The notes: generated by a model from the letters alone, not told the origin. A stretch of DNA of 64,000 nt from Enterococcus pallens ATCC BAA-351 (GCF_000407485.1 NZ_ASWD01000002.1:310001-374000), one strand, 5' to 3'. Counted from the stretch's first letter, positions 9,251 through 17,892 are shown. Numbers and translations: made by a program.

Positions 9251-9286
9251 ATAAAAAATGAGATGAAGAAGCCTCCTCATCTCATT
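9251..9286 (-). terminator. Intra-operon terminator/attenuator after IID
   Basis: On the minus strand AATGAGATGA pairs with TCATCTCATT and is followed by TTTTTTAT. It lies just after the IID stop and before the glycosidase gene, so the PTS genes are probably expressed more strongly than the hydrolases and kinase behind them. Confidence 0.75.
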
Positions 9287-9291
9287 ACATT

Positions 9292-10113
9292 TTAGGCAAT
9301 TCCTAAGAAGGAAAGTACGATACCTAATACCACGATACCGAAAATCATTTTGATTACGCCCACTTTTTTATCCAACAGCTTAAAGCAGCCTAGCGTGATT
9401 GCCAATGGGATAATCCCTTTAAAGATACTGTCCAGTACTTCCTGGACATTCATGATTTCTTCTCCCTTCATAGAGAAGGTTAAAATCGTATTGAAATTCA
9501 CCATACTGATGGTCATCGCCCCCACCATGATTAAGCCTAAAATACTAGCCGCTTTAGTCAAAATTTCAATCAACCCGTTGGCATACATTTTTTCAATATA
9601 TTTCGAACCCAGCGAATACCCCAGCAATCCACCATAATAACGCATGGCGTAGTTAGGAATATTGAACATAACTAAAAAGATGATCGGAGCGAAAATATTC
9701 CCCGCATTCGCTAAGTTAATCGCCAGCCCAGCTGATACTACACGCCAAACACCCCAAAACAATGAATCGCCAATTCCGGCTAAAGGACCCATCAAGCTCG
9801 TCTTAATCGCATTGATACTTTCTACATCAAAGCCGCTTTTTTCTGAATTTTCCTTTTCCATCGAAGCCGCAATTCCCATAATAAACGAGGCACAAGGAAT
9901 CGTGGTAGAAAAATACTGGGTGTGACGTTCCAAGGCAGCCGCTTTTTGTTCCTCATCCTTGTAGAAATGATTGATAAACGGCATCATGGAATATGCGAAA
10001 CCGCCGCCTCCCATGGTAACCGGATTGACTGAAGCGTACATGGTCATCGAGCGCCAAAACATTTTAGTGACTAGCTTTTTCTCTTCTTTAGTAATCGTTT
10101 GTCCTAATTTCAT
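9292..10113 (-). CDS. PTS mannose-family permease subunit IID (system 1)
   Basis: A 273-residue EIID membrane subunit. It begins with the cytoplasmic ITKEEKKLVTKMFWRSM segment and MGGGGFAYSMMPF, has the conserved GPLAGIGDSLFWG motif near 131-143, and ends with hydrophobic segments. It forms the sugar channel with IIC. GGAGGA precedes the ATG, which overlaps the IIC stop by 4 bp (ATGA), so the two are translationally coupled. Fourth PTS gene of a IIA-IIB-IIC-IID order. Confidence 0.95.
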   Translation of the reverse strand: MKLGQTITKEEKKLVTKMFWRSMTMYASVNPVTMGGGGFAYSMMPFINHFYKDEEQKAAALERHTQYFSTTIPCASFIMGIAASMEKENSEKSGFDVESINAIKTSLMGPLAGIGDSLFWGVWRVVSAGLAINLANAGNIFAPIIFLVMFNIPNYAMRYYGGLLGYSLGSKYIEKMYANGLIEILTKAASILGLIMVGAMTISMVNFNTILTFSMKGEEIMNVQEVLDSIFKGIIPLAITLGCFKLLDKKVGVIKMIFGIVVLGIVLSFLGIA

Positions 10114-10916
10114 TGGAAAAATTCCTCCTCTTCTGCATCTAATCCCACCGATCCAGCAGGTCCTTCAGCTTGTGGTGCAGGTGCTTTTTTCAGCTGCATA
10201 TCTCTTTGGGCAATAACAATGGCGATGATCGCACCGATTACTGCAATTGCAATTAACGGTAATTCGAAATAGGCCATCAATACCACACCTAAGAAGAACC
10301 AAACAGCGATCGATTTGCTCCAAAGCATCCGTAACAGCATCGCCATACCAACCGCTGGCAGCAGATTTCCAGCAACCGTCAAGCCGTTCATAATAACCTC
10401 AGGAATATTGTCTAAAACAGCCTTCACTACATCTGCGCCAAACAATACAGCAAAGAAAGGAATAAGAGCATACAGCGCATAGTGGACAACCCACATGAAG
10501 AAGTGCAGTGAAATGACACCCTTTTGATTGTTTTCTTTGGCTAAGGTTAAAAATTTAGCGGCCATCGGCCCACAAACAAAGGAGAAAATCATATTCATCA
10601 GCTGCAAGCCTAAAACAGCTAATGGAAAGACTAACGGAATAACGGCATCTATGTTTCCACCCATTTTAATTGCAAAAGCAGTCGCTAAGCCGGCAGCCAA
10701 GGAAGGTTCAGCCGTACTGGAGATCCCAATATTGACCACTCCCATAAAAATCGCCTCTAATGAAGCACCAACAATTAACCCAGTTTGCACATCTCCCATC
10801 AAAGCACCGGCTAAAGGAGCAACGACAATCGGTCGACTCAGCATCGCCATTCCAAACATTTCATGACCCGCAACGCCAATAAAGACTGCGAGTGCTACTA
10901 CAAAAGCATCGTACAT
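10110..10916 (-). CDS. PTS mannose-family permease subunit IIC (system 1)
   Basis: A 268-residue EIIC with many hydrophobic helices, including GALMGDVQTGLIVGASLEAI and the family motif STAEPSLAAGLA. It ends with the acidic-aromatic tail DAEEEEFFQ. The codons of that tail (GAGGAGGAA) also form the ribosome binding site of the overlapping IID gene, so the tail may be kept for either reason. GGAGAG lies before the ATG at 10916, 18 bp after the IIB stop. Confidence 0.95.
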   Translation of the reverse strand: MYDAFVVALAVFIGVAGHEMFGMAMLSRPIVVAPLAGALMGDVQTGLIVGASLEAIFMGVVNIGISSTAEPSLAAGLATAFAIKMGGNIDAVIPLVFPLAVLGLQLMNMIFSFVCGPMAAKFLTLAKENNQKGVISLHFFMWVVHYALYALIPFFAVLFGADVVKAVLDNIPEVIMNGLTVAGNLLPAVGMAMLLRMLWSKSIAVWFFLGVVLMAYFELPLIAIAVIGAIIAIVIAQRDMQLKKAPAPQAEGPAGSVGLDAEEEEFFQ

Positions 10917-10934
10917 TTTTTCATCTCTCCTTTT

Positions 10935-11426
10935 TTAATTTGCTAACACATCTTTGGCTAAGCGTTTTTCCATTACTGGTGTCGCTTGAAAAACCGTCTC
11001 AGGATACAATTCAATCAATTCCCCCAAAGCAGTAATCTCATCAGGCGTCAGCATTACTTCTTTCGTCAAAAGCTTTTTATCTGGCGAAGGCGGCGTCATT
11101 TTACCGGCATTACCCACATTCATAAACTCAATTTGATTAGGAAAAGCTTTAGCCACTCTGACGGCATCCTTAACCGTTGGCACTAATACCATCAAACGCA
11201 TTTCCTGTGATCGGGGATTTTGCAACAGCTGAATAGCGCCGTCTACCGATTTAATAATCGTTCGCACATCAGCGGGTGCCGCCATTTTCAAGGTCATCTT
11301 TTGAATATCATTTTCTGCTGCCTCATCGCTGGCTACTACTAAGCCATCCAAATTCAATGTCTTTGTCCAGGTCATGGCTACCTGTCCATGAATCAATCGT
11401 TCATCTACACGTACTGCTGTAATCAT
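10935..11426 (-). CDS. PTS mannose-family IIB (system 1)
   Basis: A 163-residue cytoplasmic EIIB that takes phosphate from IIA and gives it to the incoming sugar. The phosphorylation site is His13 in VDERLIHGQV. GGAGGAAAC precedes the ATG. The segment QNPRSQEMRLMVLVPTVKDAVRV is normal for the family. It lies between IIA and IIC, as in levDEFG-type operons. Confidence 0.95.
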   Translation of the reverse strand: MITAVRVDERLIHGQVAMTWTKTLNLDGLVVASDEAAENDIQKMTLKMAAPADVRTIIKSVDGAIQLLQNPRSQEMRLMVLVPTVKDAVRVAKAFPNQIEFMNVGNAGKMTPPSPDKKLLTKEVMLTPDEITALGELIELYPETVFQATPVMEKRLAKDVLAN

Positions 11427-11444
11427 CTTGTTTCCTCCTATTTT

Positions 11445-11873
11445 TTAGCTAAAAAAATCTTCTTCTGCATCTTCAATTACCAGCTGCGGATCCAATACAT
11501 TCATTTGTAATTCACGCCGCGACTTTTCAATCATTTCCTCCAACATTTCTGAAGTAATCGTTTCTGGTCCCAGTAAAATTTCCAAAATCACAGGGAAATT
11601 AAATCCGCTGATAATGCGAATCGCCAACCCCTCTCGCATGAAACGTTCCGTAATTTTCTGGTTCACACTGCCTCCATACAAATCAGTAAAAACAAATACT
11701 TCATCAGCTGCTTCTACACTTTGGATGAAGCCTGTTAATTCCCCATCCAAATCAACGCCTTCTTGATAGGCATTTATCGTAGTAATGCCTGCCGTTGATC
11801 CAGTGATCATTTGTATGCTGCTCAGCATCCCCTTTGCCAAATCGCCATGGGAGGCGATCAATAGTTTCTTCAT
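11445..11873 (-). CDS. PTS mannose-family IIA (system 1)
   Basis: A 142-residue EIIA with the phospho-histidine His9 in LLIASHGDLAKGM and the FTDLYGGSVNQ segment. It ends DAEEDFFS, an acidic-aromatic tail like that of IIC. First gene of the operon; its start at 11873 is about 40 bp downstream of a sigma-54 promoter. AGGAAGGA lies nine bases before the ATG. A IIA of this type can also signal to the LevR-like activator through its PRD domains. Confidence 0.95.
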   Translation of the reverse strand: MKKLLIASHGDLAKGMLSSIQMITGSTAGITTINAYQEGVDLDGELTGFIQSVEAADEVFVFTDLYGGSVNQKITERFMREGLAIRIISGFNFPVILEILLGPETITSEMLEEMIEKSRRELQMNVLDPQLVIEDAEEDFFS

Positions 11874-11910
11874 AGGCTTAATTCCTTCCTTCTACATTTC
11901 ACTTTTCTAT

Positions 11911-11929
11911 AAAGCAAGTCCTGTGCCAA
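11911..11929 (-). promoter_or_regulatory. Sigma-54 (-24/-12) promoter of PTS operon 1
   Basis: On the minus strand TTGGCACAGGACTTGCTT (11929-11912) matches the -24/-12 consensus TTGGCAC-N5-TTGCTT at every fixed base. It lies between the LevR-like gene and the IIA gene, as for the lev operon of B. subtilis. The operon should therefore depend on RpoN and on the adjacent activator. Confidence 0.93.
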
Positions 11930-11965
11930 CTTTTTATTTCCTTGATTTAATAGGCTTTTTTCGTC

Positions 11966-12009
11966 AAAAAAAGATGTGTCTAATCTCATTATGGCAGATT
12001 AGACACATC
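11966..12009 (-). terminator. Terminator of the LevR-like gene
   Basis: A 14-bp perfect stem (GATGTGTCTAATCT and its complement, 11973-11986 and 11996-12009) with a 9-nt loop, followed on the minus strand by seven T. It ends the regulator transcript 40 bp before the sigma-54 promoter. As a long dyad upstream of that promoter it might also serve the activator as a binding site. Confidence 0.85.
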
Positions 12010-12018
12010 CTTAGACAC

Positions 12019-14625
12019 TTATTTTTCGATGAATGGTCCCAGCAGCTCATACAGCAGCGAAATCTCATAAGCCGTGACCTTGAAGTTAAACTTCATCTCC
12101 ATCGGCTGAAAAATACTGCGGGAAACATAATGAAATTCCTCCGCTTCCTTAGACATTTCTGGCAAGATATCCTCTGTTTTCTCAGTGCGAGCCAAAAATA
12201 AACGTTCAATCATTAAGGCTGTGTGCATGTAAAGATTCAGCTTCACCTTGCCATGCAGTTTGAACTGGTAATAATTTTCATACTTGGCTACTGCGGATTC
12301 GACTTCTCCCATTACCAAAGCCGGATTCAAAAAGGTCAATCGATCGGCAATTCCTTCAAAGGAGAAGAACTTCACCAGCTCCTCGATCAAACGCTGGAAT
12401 TCCTGCGGGTTCATCTCCTCGCTTAATAATTCCTCCAGCTGCTGACCACCCTTTTCATCCAAAACATTGTAGATGTTGATATTGTCGATAGCAAAGGATT
12501 TAGGCAAATCAGATGTAGTAATCACCAGCTTGGTTTTGTTAAAGTAATTTTCTTCGTTTTGATTAATCAGTGTTTTCAGCTCTTTGTACTCCTTGGTAAA
12601 AACCTCTAAATTACTGGAGGACAAATGCTCGCGGAAAATATCCTTCAGCTTATCGGAAATTCCTAGCCCTGACATGCAGGAGATGATAATGTTGCTCTTT
12701 TTAGCAAAGCCTTCAAAGTACTGGACATTAATCGAATAGTTCGCATTGGCATCTTCAGCAATCCGATCAAAAGGAGCATTAATCGACATCTTCAAGCCGA
12801 TATCTAAGGCAATCGAGGTAGTCAAATTATTAATCAGCAGCAGTTCGCCCTTCAGGTCATTTTTGATTTGGGTATAAATTTGATTCAACGAGCCCATATC
12901 CACAATCAAAACTAAGCTATCCGTATTCACTTGCTTATGGACAAAGGATTTGGTTTGCTCCACCAGCTCTGACACATTACTTTCTACTGGCATATCCAAT
13001 GCTTCAAAAACATAATTTTCACACAGCTGATTGACTACTGACTGGATACTGGTGGCGGTACTTTCTCCATGAGCCAGCAGCAAGCCCTTCAGCTCAATTT
13101 TCTCATCCACATAATCAGACAAAACAAGAATCAAAATCAACAACAGCTGCTGCCGCTCTTGAAAGGTTTGTTTAGGCAAAGCTGCGATAAACTGCTCCGC
13201 AACATGAGCTGAACGGGGGTAATTCTTGGTTAGAACTTTAATCGCCCCTTGAAGCTCCTGGTTTGAATAAGCGATATGCGAAAAGAAGACGCTGCTCGTG
13301 CTGCCAGCCGCTCCGCTTTTTACCAGTCCATACTTTTTCATTACGATCCGATTCCATAAATATTGATAAGTGGCCGACAATAATTTTTGCAATTTCGTCG
13401 TTCCAGCTTGATTGACCTGTGCTAACAGCTCTAATACTTCACGTTTGATCGGTCCTTCATTTACTTCCAAGCCCTGATTAATTGCATCAACAATCACCTG
13501 CAGCTGCTTTTCATACGTAAAGCCTTCAGAAAAATAGCTCAAGTTCTTCTGCCATTCTACTAGAACATCTTCAGTAAACAAGACATCGTTCTTCAAATGA
13601 GGCAGCTCCAGCAGCTGAGCAAGTTCTTGCTCCGAAATTCGCAAGACCGGCCCCAGCTCCCGACTAAAAACACTGGCACAGCTGATCTTAACAATATTCT
13701 TCAGCCCACCAACATTGCCGGTAAAATCGTGAGCAACTAAAAGCGTTAAGGCTTCCTTAGTTAATAAAATATCCCGTTGAATCGTTTGCGCCTCCTGATG
13801 GAAGAACGTTTCGATCATATGCAGCTTCTCCATCAACGGACGACTATGAAAGGGTGGCAGCTCCACAGATAATTGAATCCGGCGTGCAAAGGTATCCAGC
13901 AAATACTCTTCTTTTCGTTCTGTCGTGGCAAAAATGAAGCGAACATTGGAAGTGGACCAAACTTGATTTTCCCCAATTGGTCGATAGTTGCCGCTATCCA
14001 TAAACAAGAAGAGCTTTTCCTGATTTTCTTTAGACAAGCGATGGACTTCGTCTAAAAACAAATATCCTGTATCAGCTGCAGCCAACAAACCTTGTGTATC
14101 ACTTTCAGCACCTGTGAAGGCACCCTTCTTGTAACCAAATAAGGTAGCTGCCAACAATTCCGGATTATCTGCATAATCCGCACAGTTCAGCACAACAAAA
14201 GGTGCATCCTCCGCCAAAACCTGCTGTTCAACAGCATAATCATGGATCTGCTTTGCTAAGTAGCTTTTCCCCACACCGGTATCACCTGTAATCAAGACAC
14301 TTAATCCATTTGGCGGATACTTTACCGCAGCAATACACTGCTGGATGGCTTCCTTCAAGCTGCCGTTGTAGCCAATCACCTTGCGAAAAACCGTCGCCTC
14401 CTGCTCGCTTAACTGACCATTTTCAGATAAGTCTGCTTCCCAGCGAACCGGCTTTCCAGGAATTTTAGCCACTGCTCTTTCTTCTAACAAACGAGATAAA
14501 TAGTGGCTGGCATTTTGACGGGAAATGTCCAGCTGTTCTGCCACTTTCTCAGCAGTAACCGCCCCAAAGCTTTGATTCAATTGGATCAAACAATCATAGA
14601 CTCGTTCTTTTGCGCTTTTTCTCAT
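12019..14625 (-). CDS. LevR-type sigma-54 activator with PTS regulation domains
   Basis: An 868-residue transcriptional activator. An N-terminal helix-turn-helix (about 1-60, ITA-like VAEQLDISRQNASHYLSRLL) is followed by an AAA+ domain: Walker A GDTGVGKSY near 114-122, the sigma-54 contact loop GAFTGAES near 169-176 and Walker B LFLDEVHR. After it come a first PRD-like region (about 350-450), an EIIA-mannose-like domain (ending IVDMGSLNQIY), an EIIB-like domain (NIIISCMSGLGISDKL) and a second PRD near the C-terminus. This order is that of LevR. It should activate the sigma-54 promoter just downstream, with its PRDs sensing PTS phosphorylation. AGAGGG precedes the ATG. Confidence 0.93.
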   Translation of the reverse strand: MRKSAKERVYDCLIQLNQSFGAVTAEKVAEQLDISRQNASHYLSRLLEERAVAKIPGKPVRWEADLSENGQLSEQEATVFRKVIGYNGSLKEAIQQCIAAVKYPPNGLSVLITGDTGVGKSYLAKQIHDYAVEQQVLAEDAPFVVLNCADYADNPELLAATLFGYKKGAFTGAESDTQGLLAAADTGYLFLDEVHRLSKENQEKLFLFMDSGNYRPIGENQVWSTSNVRFIFATTERKEEYLLDTFARRIQLSVELPPFHSRPLMEKLHMIETFFHQEAQTIQRDILLTKEALTLLVAHDFTGNVGGLKNIVKISCASVFSRELGPVLRISEQELAQLLELPHLKNDVLFTEDVLVEWQKNLSYFSEGFTYEKQLQVIVDAINQGLEVNEGPIKREVLELLAQVNQAGTTKLQKLLSATYQYLWNRIVMKKYGLVKSGAAGSTSSVFFSHIAYSNQELQGAIKVLTKNYPRSAHVAEQFIAALPKQTFQERQQLLLILILVLSDYVDEKIELKGLLLAHGESTATSIQSVVNQLCENYVFEALDMPVESNVSELVEQTKSFVHKQVNTDSLVLIVDMGSLNQIYTQIKNDLKGELLLINNLTTSIALDIGLKMSINAPFDRIAEDANANYSINVQYFEGFAKKSNIIISCMSGLGISDKLKDIFREHLSSSNLEVFTKEYKELKTLINQNEENYFNKTKLVITTSDLPKSFAIDNINIYNVLDEKGGQQLEELLSEEMNPQEFQRLIEELVKFFSFEGIADRLTFLNPALVMGEVESAVAKYENYYQFKLHGKVKLNLYMHTALMIERLFLARTEKTEDILPEMSKEAEEFHYVSRSIFQPMEMKFNFKVTAYEISLLYELLGPFIEK

Positions 14626-14881
14626 CTTATTTCCCTCTTTACGATCTGTCTAAAACGATCATACACAAAATGATTTCAACTGTCTAATCAAGATTTACAG
14701 CAAATATCCATTAATTAGAATGAAACAGCCTCAAAAGATCAGTTATTCATCTATTATATATTCAATATATATAGTACTATTTTAGTGAGAGCATTACTGG
14801 GGAGTAATAAATGATTAAAAATAGGAGGGATGAATAAAAGAACGGAACGTCTAACCAAAACGGAGGGAAAAGAGGGAGAAA

Positions 14882-15505
14882 ATGAAAAAGTTACTGAAGC
14901 TTGGGTTGGTTTTGTCCTTGGGATTAACTCTTACAGGCTGTGGAGCTGGCAACAGTGAGGAAACCATCACTCAACAATCACAAACAATTGAGTCACTGGA
15001 AAAAGAAAACAAGGAATTAACAAAAACGGTTTCTTCCTTAGAAAAAACCGTCAATTCCTATGAGAAAGAAAAGCAGGCCGAAACTAAAGAATCAAAAGAA
15101 GCGAAGGCCAAAGCTAAAAAGGCTGAAGAAGAAAAAGCGAAAGCTGCGGCTAAAAAAGCTGAAGAGGAGCAAGCGGCCGCTAAAAAAGCCGAAGAAGAAC
15201 GAATTGCTGCCGAACAAGCCGAAGCTGCTAAAAGGGCCGAAGAAGAACGAATTGCCGCCGAGCAAGCAGAGGCTCAGCGCAAAGCAGAAGAAGCGCGAAT
15301 TGCCCAGGAAGCGGCTGCCCAACAGCAGGCGGCCGCCGAAGCACAAGCACAACAGGCTGCTCAACCCGCTCAAGGAACAACGGTCTATATAACACCGACT
15401 GGCAGTAAATACCATACCCACAAATGCGGAAACGGCACGTACAATCCGGCAACTCTGGAGGAAGCCCAAGCACAAGGATTAACACCTTGTTCAAAATGTT
15501 ACTAA
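14882..15505 (+). CDS. Lipoprotein with Ala/Glu/Lys coiled coil and C-terminal His/Cys motif
   Basis: A 207-residue surface lipoprotein. The signal peptide ends in the lipobox LTGC (Cys20). Residues 30-165 are a predicted coiled coil of repeated KKAEEE/AAKKAEEE/RIAAEQAEA units. The C-terminus has YHTHKCGNG and, 20 residues later, GLTPCSKCY, a His/Cys pattern like the small metal-binding tail found on several secreted Gram-positive proteins. GAGGGAG precedes the ATG. The 256-bp gap before it contains no other gene I can support. No partner gene indicates its job. Confidence 0.7.
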   Translation: MKKLLKLGLVLSLGLTLTGCGAGNSEETITQQSQTIESLEKENKELTKTVSSLEKTVNSYEKEKQAETKESKEAKAKAKKAEEEKAKAAAKKAEEEQAAAKKAEEERIAAEQAEAAKRAEEERIAAEQAEAQRKAEEARIAQEAAAQQQAAAEAQAQQAAQPAQGTTVYITPTGSKYHTHKCGNGTYNPATLEEAQAQGLTPCSKCY

Positions 15506-15550
15506 GAAAGACTGCTCATTTTTCGAGCTATATACCTAAATTTTTAATGA

Positions 15551-15593
15551 ACAGCGCAAGAAACTGACTTTCCCAGTTTCTTGCGCTGTTTTA
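15551..15593. terminator. Bidirectional terminator
   Basis: AGCGCAAGAAACTG (15553-15566) pairs with CAGTTTCTTGCGCT (15574-15587), with TTTTAT after it on the plus strand and A-rich sequence on the other side. It serves the lipoprotein gene and the convergent gene ending at 15595. Confidence 0.85.
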
Positions 15594-15594
15594 T

Positions 15595-16020
15595 CTAAAT
15601 AAACTCCCGAACTGTTTCGGTCAATAGCGCATGGTCTTCATCATGCTTCAAGCCTGAAACTCCAATCACACCACGAACCTCATCATTAATAATTATTGGG
15701 AATCCGCCACCACAAACAGCGTACTGCTCATCGTTGAGCCAATCCTTGTAATCCTCCTGATGAAAAAAGACATACAGCGAAGAATGTCCACTGTCTAACA
15801 CAGTCTTTTCTTTACGCTTTAGCCAATTGTCTTCACTTTTACCATCCATTAAATATTGAAATACCAGCAGGTCGTCGAAAAGAATTCGGACACCCACGCT
15901 TTTTAGCTGACGTTCCTTTACCTTTTCAATAATTCGCTGCGCAATCTTAAAACCCAGCTCATGTGTAAACTCGTTAAAAACTACCTTTTGCTCATCTTGA
16001 ATCACTTGGTGTTTATCCAT
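15595..16020 (-). CDS. Heme-degrading-domain / UPF0303 (GlcG-HbpS) family protein
   Basis: A 141-residue protein of the HbpS/GlcG family. VCGGGFPIIINDEVRGVIGVSGL is the family's core, and the N-terminal helix HELGFKIAQRIIEK and the LFDDLLVFQ strand match UPF0303 members. Family members bind heme or cobalamin-like ligands or act as small sensors; no enzyme activity is secure. The start is set at the ATG at 16020, preceded by AAGGAGG; an in-frame extension of 12 codons upstream lacks a site. It follows the fructokinase terminator. Confidence 0.75.
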   Translation of the reverse strand: MDKHQVIQDEQKVVFNEFTHELGFKIAQRIIEKVKERQLKSVGVRILFDDLLVFQYLMDGKSEDNWLKRKEKTVLDSGHSSLYVFFHQEDYKDWLNDEQYAVCGGGFPIIINDEVRGVIGVSGLKHDEDHALLTETVREFI

Positions 16021-16053
16021 TCGACTGCCTCCTTCTTTTTTTAAAACAAAAGC

Positions 16054-16083
16054 CACTAAACGTTAGCTAACTAACGTTTAGCG
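16054..16083 (-). terminator. Terminator of fructokinase copy 2
   Basis: CTAAACGTTAG and CTAACGTTTAG (16056-16066, 16071-16081) form an 11-bp perfect stem with a 4-nt loop. On the minus strand it is followed by GGCTTTTGTTTT, shortly after the fructokinase stop. Confidence 0.75.
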
Positions 16084-16091
16084 ACCTATTT

Positions 16092-16964
16092 TTATGAATG
16101 TAATTTGCTGTCTCTCGCCAGAGCCAAACATCCTACAGTCCCGGCATTATCTCCCAATTCTGGTGTTACGATATATTCTTCCAGCTTCGGTGTTTTCACA
16201 TAGCCCTTCATCAGCTCTTCAAAGGCTTGGTAAATCTTAGGCAATAATTGTTTCTGCTTCATGATTCCGCCACCTAAAATAATCTTGTCTGGTGACAACA
16301 TCAAGGTAGTATTGTAAGCACATTGAGCCAAATAATAAGCTTCGATCTCCCAGTTCGGATCATCTGCCGCTAATTCCTGCCCTTTTTTGCCTGCACGTTT
16401 TTCCATTGCTGGACCTGCCGCCATGCCTTCTAGACAGGTTTTATGGAAAGGACAATTGCCTTCAAAGGAATCGTCTGGATGATTGCGCACCAGCATGTGT
16501 CCCATTTCTGGATGACTGAAGCCCTCCACAAAGACGCCGTCTTGCAGCGCACCACCGCCAACACCCGTTCCAACAGTATAATAAACCACACTAGAATATC
16601 CTTTTCCTTCGCCAGCAATGTATTCCCCATAGCACGCCGCATTTACATCAGTTGTCCATGCCATCGGAATGTCGAACTCTTTTTTCAAAGTGCCGACAAA
16701 ATCAAAGTTCTGCCAGGCCAGCTTCGGGGTTGAAGTAATATAGCCATAGGTTGGTGAATCGCGATGAATATCAATTGGCCCAAAGGATCCGATTCCGATA
16801 CTTTCTAATTCCGTCTGATATTCCTTGAAGAAATCAATCACCAGCTTCATGGTTTCATCAGGGGTGGTAGTTGGGAAGCTCACTCGTTTTGTAATGTTTA
16901 AATCGCCGTCACCAATGGCACAAACAAATTTGGTGCCGCCTGCTTCAATAGATCCGTATACCAT
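16092..16964 (-). CDS. scrK: Fructokinase, ROK family (copy 2)
   Basis: A 290-residue fructokinase, two substitutions and one insertion away from the copy at 5111-5980. All ATP-binding (GGTKFVCAIGDG, GTGVGGG) and zinc-binding (CPFHKTC) motifs are the same. The start is ATG at 16964 with GAGGAG before it. It follows an AraC regulator by 4 bp and is divergent, as a pair, from the alpha-galactosidase. The DNA similarity to copy 1 starts and stops at the gene ends, most differences are third-codon changes, so the duplication is old enough for silent drift or is kept alike by gene conversion. Confidence 0.9.
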   Translation of the reverse strand: MVYGSIEAGGTKFVCAIGDGDLNITKRVSFPTTTPDETMKLVIDFFKEYQTELESIGIGSFGPIDIHRDSPTYGYITSTPKLAWQNFDFVGTLKKEFDIPMAWTTDVNAACYGEYIAGEGKGYSSVVYYTVGTGVGGGALQDGVFVEGFSHPEMGHMLVRNHPDDSFEGNCPFHKTCLEGMAAGPAMEKRAGKKGQELAADDPNWEIEAYYLAQCAYNTTLMLSPDKIILGGGIMKQKQLLPKIYQAFEELMKGYVKTPKLEEYIVTPELGDNAGTVGCLALARDSKLHS

Positions 16965-16968
16965 GTTG

Positions 16969-17802
16969 TCACTCCTCATTTTGATTAATTGCTGTCTCTG
17001 TAAATAATTGTTTATTTTTCTGATAGTCGCTAGGAGTCATTCCCAGCTCCATCTTAAACACTTTAGCAAAATAGTTGCCATTGGAAAAACCCACGTGCTG
17101 AGCAATGTCATCAACCGTTCGCTGCCCCTCAAGCAAGAAAGGCAGGGCTCGCATTACGCGATACCTTTTCAAGTAAGCCATCGGGGAACTGTCAAAGGCC
17201 TGTTCAAATAGTCGAATACTTTTGTATTTAGACAGCTGAAAAGTCTCCTCGATATCCGTTAAGCTAATCGGCTCTCGGTAATGCTGTTCTAAATAGGTTT
17301 TTATTTTTTCAGCCAGCGGATGTTCTTCCGTTTTCTTCGTCAGCAGCTCCTTTTTCAGCTCGACAATCAATTGGTAAGCAGCTTGAGTGTTGGAAAAAAA
17401 CGCCAATTCCGGACACGCCCTCAGCTCCTCTACTAGGTTCGATAAAAATTGCTGAAAATGGGGGGAGCCCTTCTGTTGGCTTTGATTAATCGGATAGAAC
17501 CACGGAAGAATATCTTTTGAAAACTCAAAGAATAGAAACTGCCAGTCAACTTGACCATAATACCGACTATCCCCAGGAACCTCCGCCAAAAAGAAGCTGC
17601 CAGCTTGCTGCCGAAAGGTCTGATCCGCAGTTTCAAAGGTTCCCGTCCCTGCCAACGTATACTGCAGAACGATCAAATTGTCTTTGCGTTTTCGACTGTC
17701 CCAATAATAGCTTTCACTGCCATGCCCATAGCCGACACCTTTTAAATAGGGCAGCGAATAGTGGTCCAAATAGTAATAATTATGCGAAAAATAGTTTTGC
17801 AA
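16969..17802 (-). CDS. AraC-family regulator, RafR/MsmR-like
   Basis: A 277-residue regulator with an N-terminal cupin-like effector domain (VLQYTLAGTGTFETADQ near 46-62) and a C-terminal AraC domain (about 165-265: SLTDIEETFQLSKYKSIRLFE and TVDDIAQHVGFSNGNYFAKVF). It begins at a TTG (17802) with GAGGT before it; no ATG lies nearby. It is divergent from the GH36 alpha-galactosidase and probably activates it in response to an alpha-galactoside such as melibiose or raffinose. Confidence 0.85.
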   Translation of the reverse strand: MQNYFSHNYYYLDHYSLPYLKGVGYGHGSESYYWDSRKRKDNLIVLQYTLAGTGTFETADQTFRQQAGSFFLAEVPGDSRYYGQVDWQFLFFEFSKDILPWFYPINQSQQKGSPHFQQFLSNLVEELRACPELAFFSNTQAAYQLIVELKKELLTKKTEEHPLAEKIKTYLEQHYREPISLTDIEETFQLSKYKSIRLFEQAFDSSPMAYLKRYRVMRALPFLLEGQRTVDDIAQHVGFSNGNYFAKVFKMELGMTPSDYQKNKQLFTETAINQNEE

Positions 17803-17892
17803 TTTTTTACCTCATACCTACAATTATTTCGTCTTGTTTGTAATCGATTCGTTGCTTATTCTTACAGTATACAGAAGAAGGGAGCAGATTTC

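Noticed and set aside
14831-14881. Small frame starting ATGAATAAAAG just before the lipoprotein gene
   Set aside because: Its AGGAGGG lies one base from the ATG, too close for initiation, and the frame runs out of phase through the lipoprotein gene.
15090-15330. Short repeated DNA units that might suggest a CRISPR or minisatellite
   Set aside because: The units follow codons of KKAEEE-type heptads, have no constant spacer length and are translated.
15092-15475. Long open frames on the opposite strand and in another frame of the coiled-coil lipoprotein gene
   Set aside because: They arise from the repetitive Ala/Glu/Lys codons; products are low-complexity and lack start signals.
5111-16964. 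Composite transposon bounded by the two fructokinase copies
   Set aside because: The copies are in the same orientation as ordinary genes with their own operons, no transposase flanks the second copy, and the IS200-like element lies outside the first.
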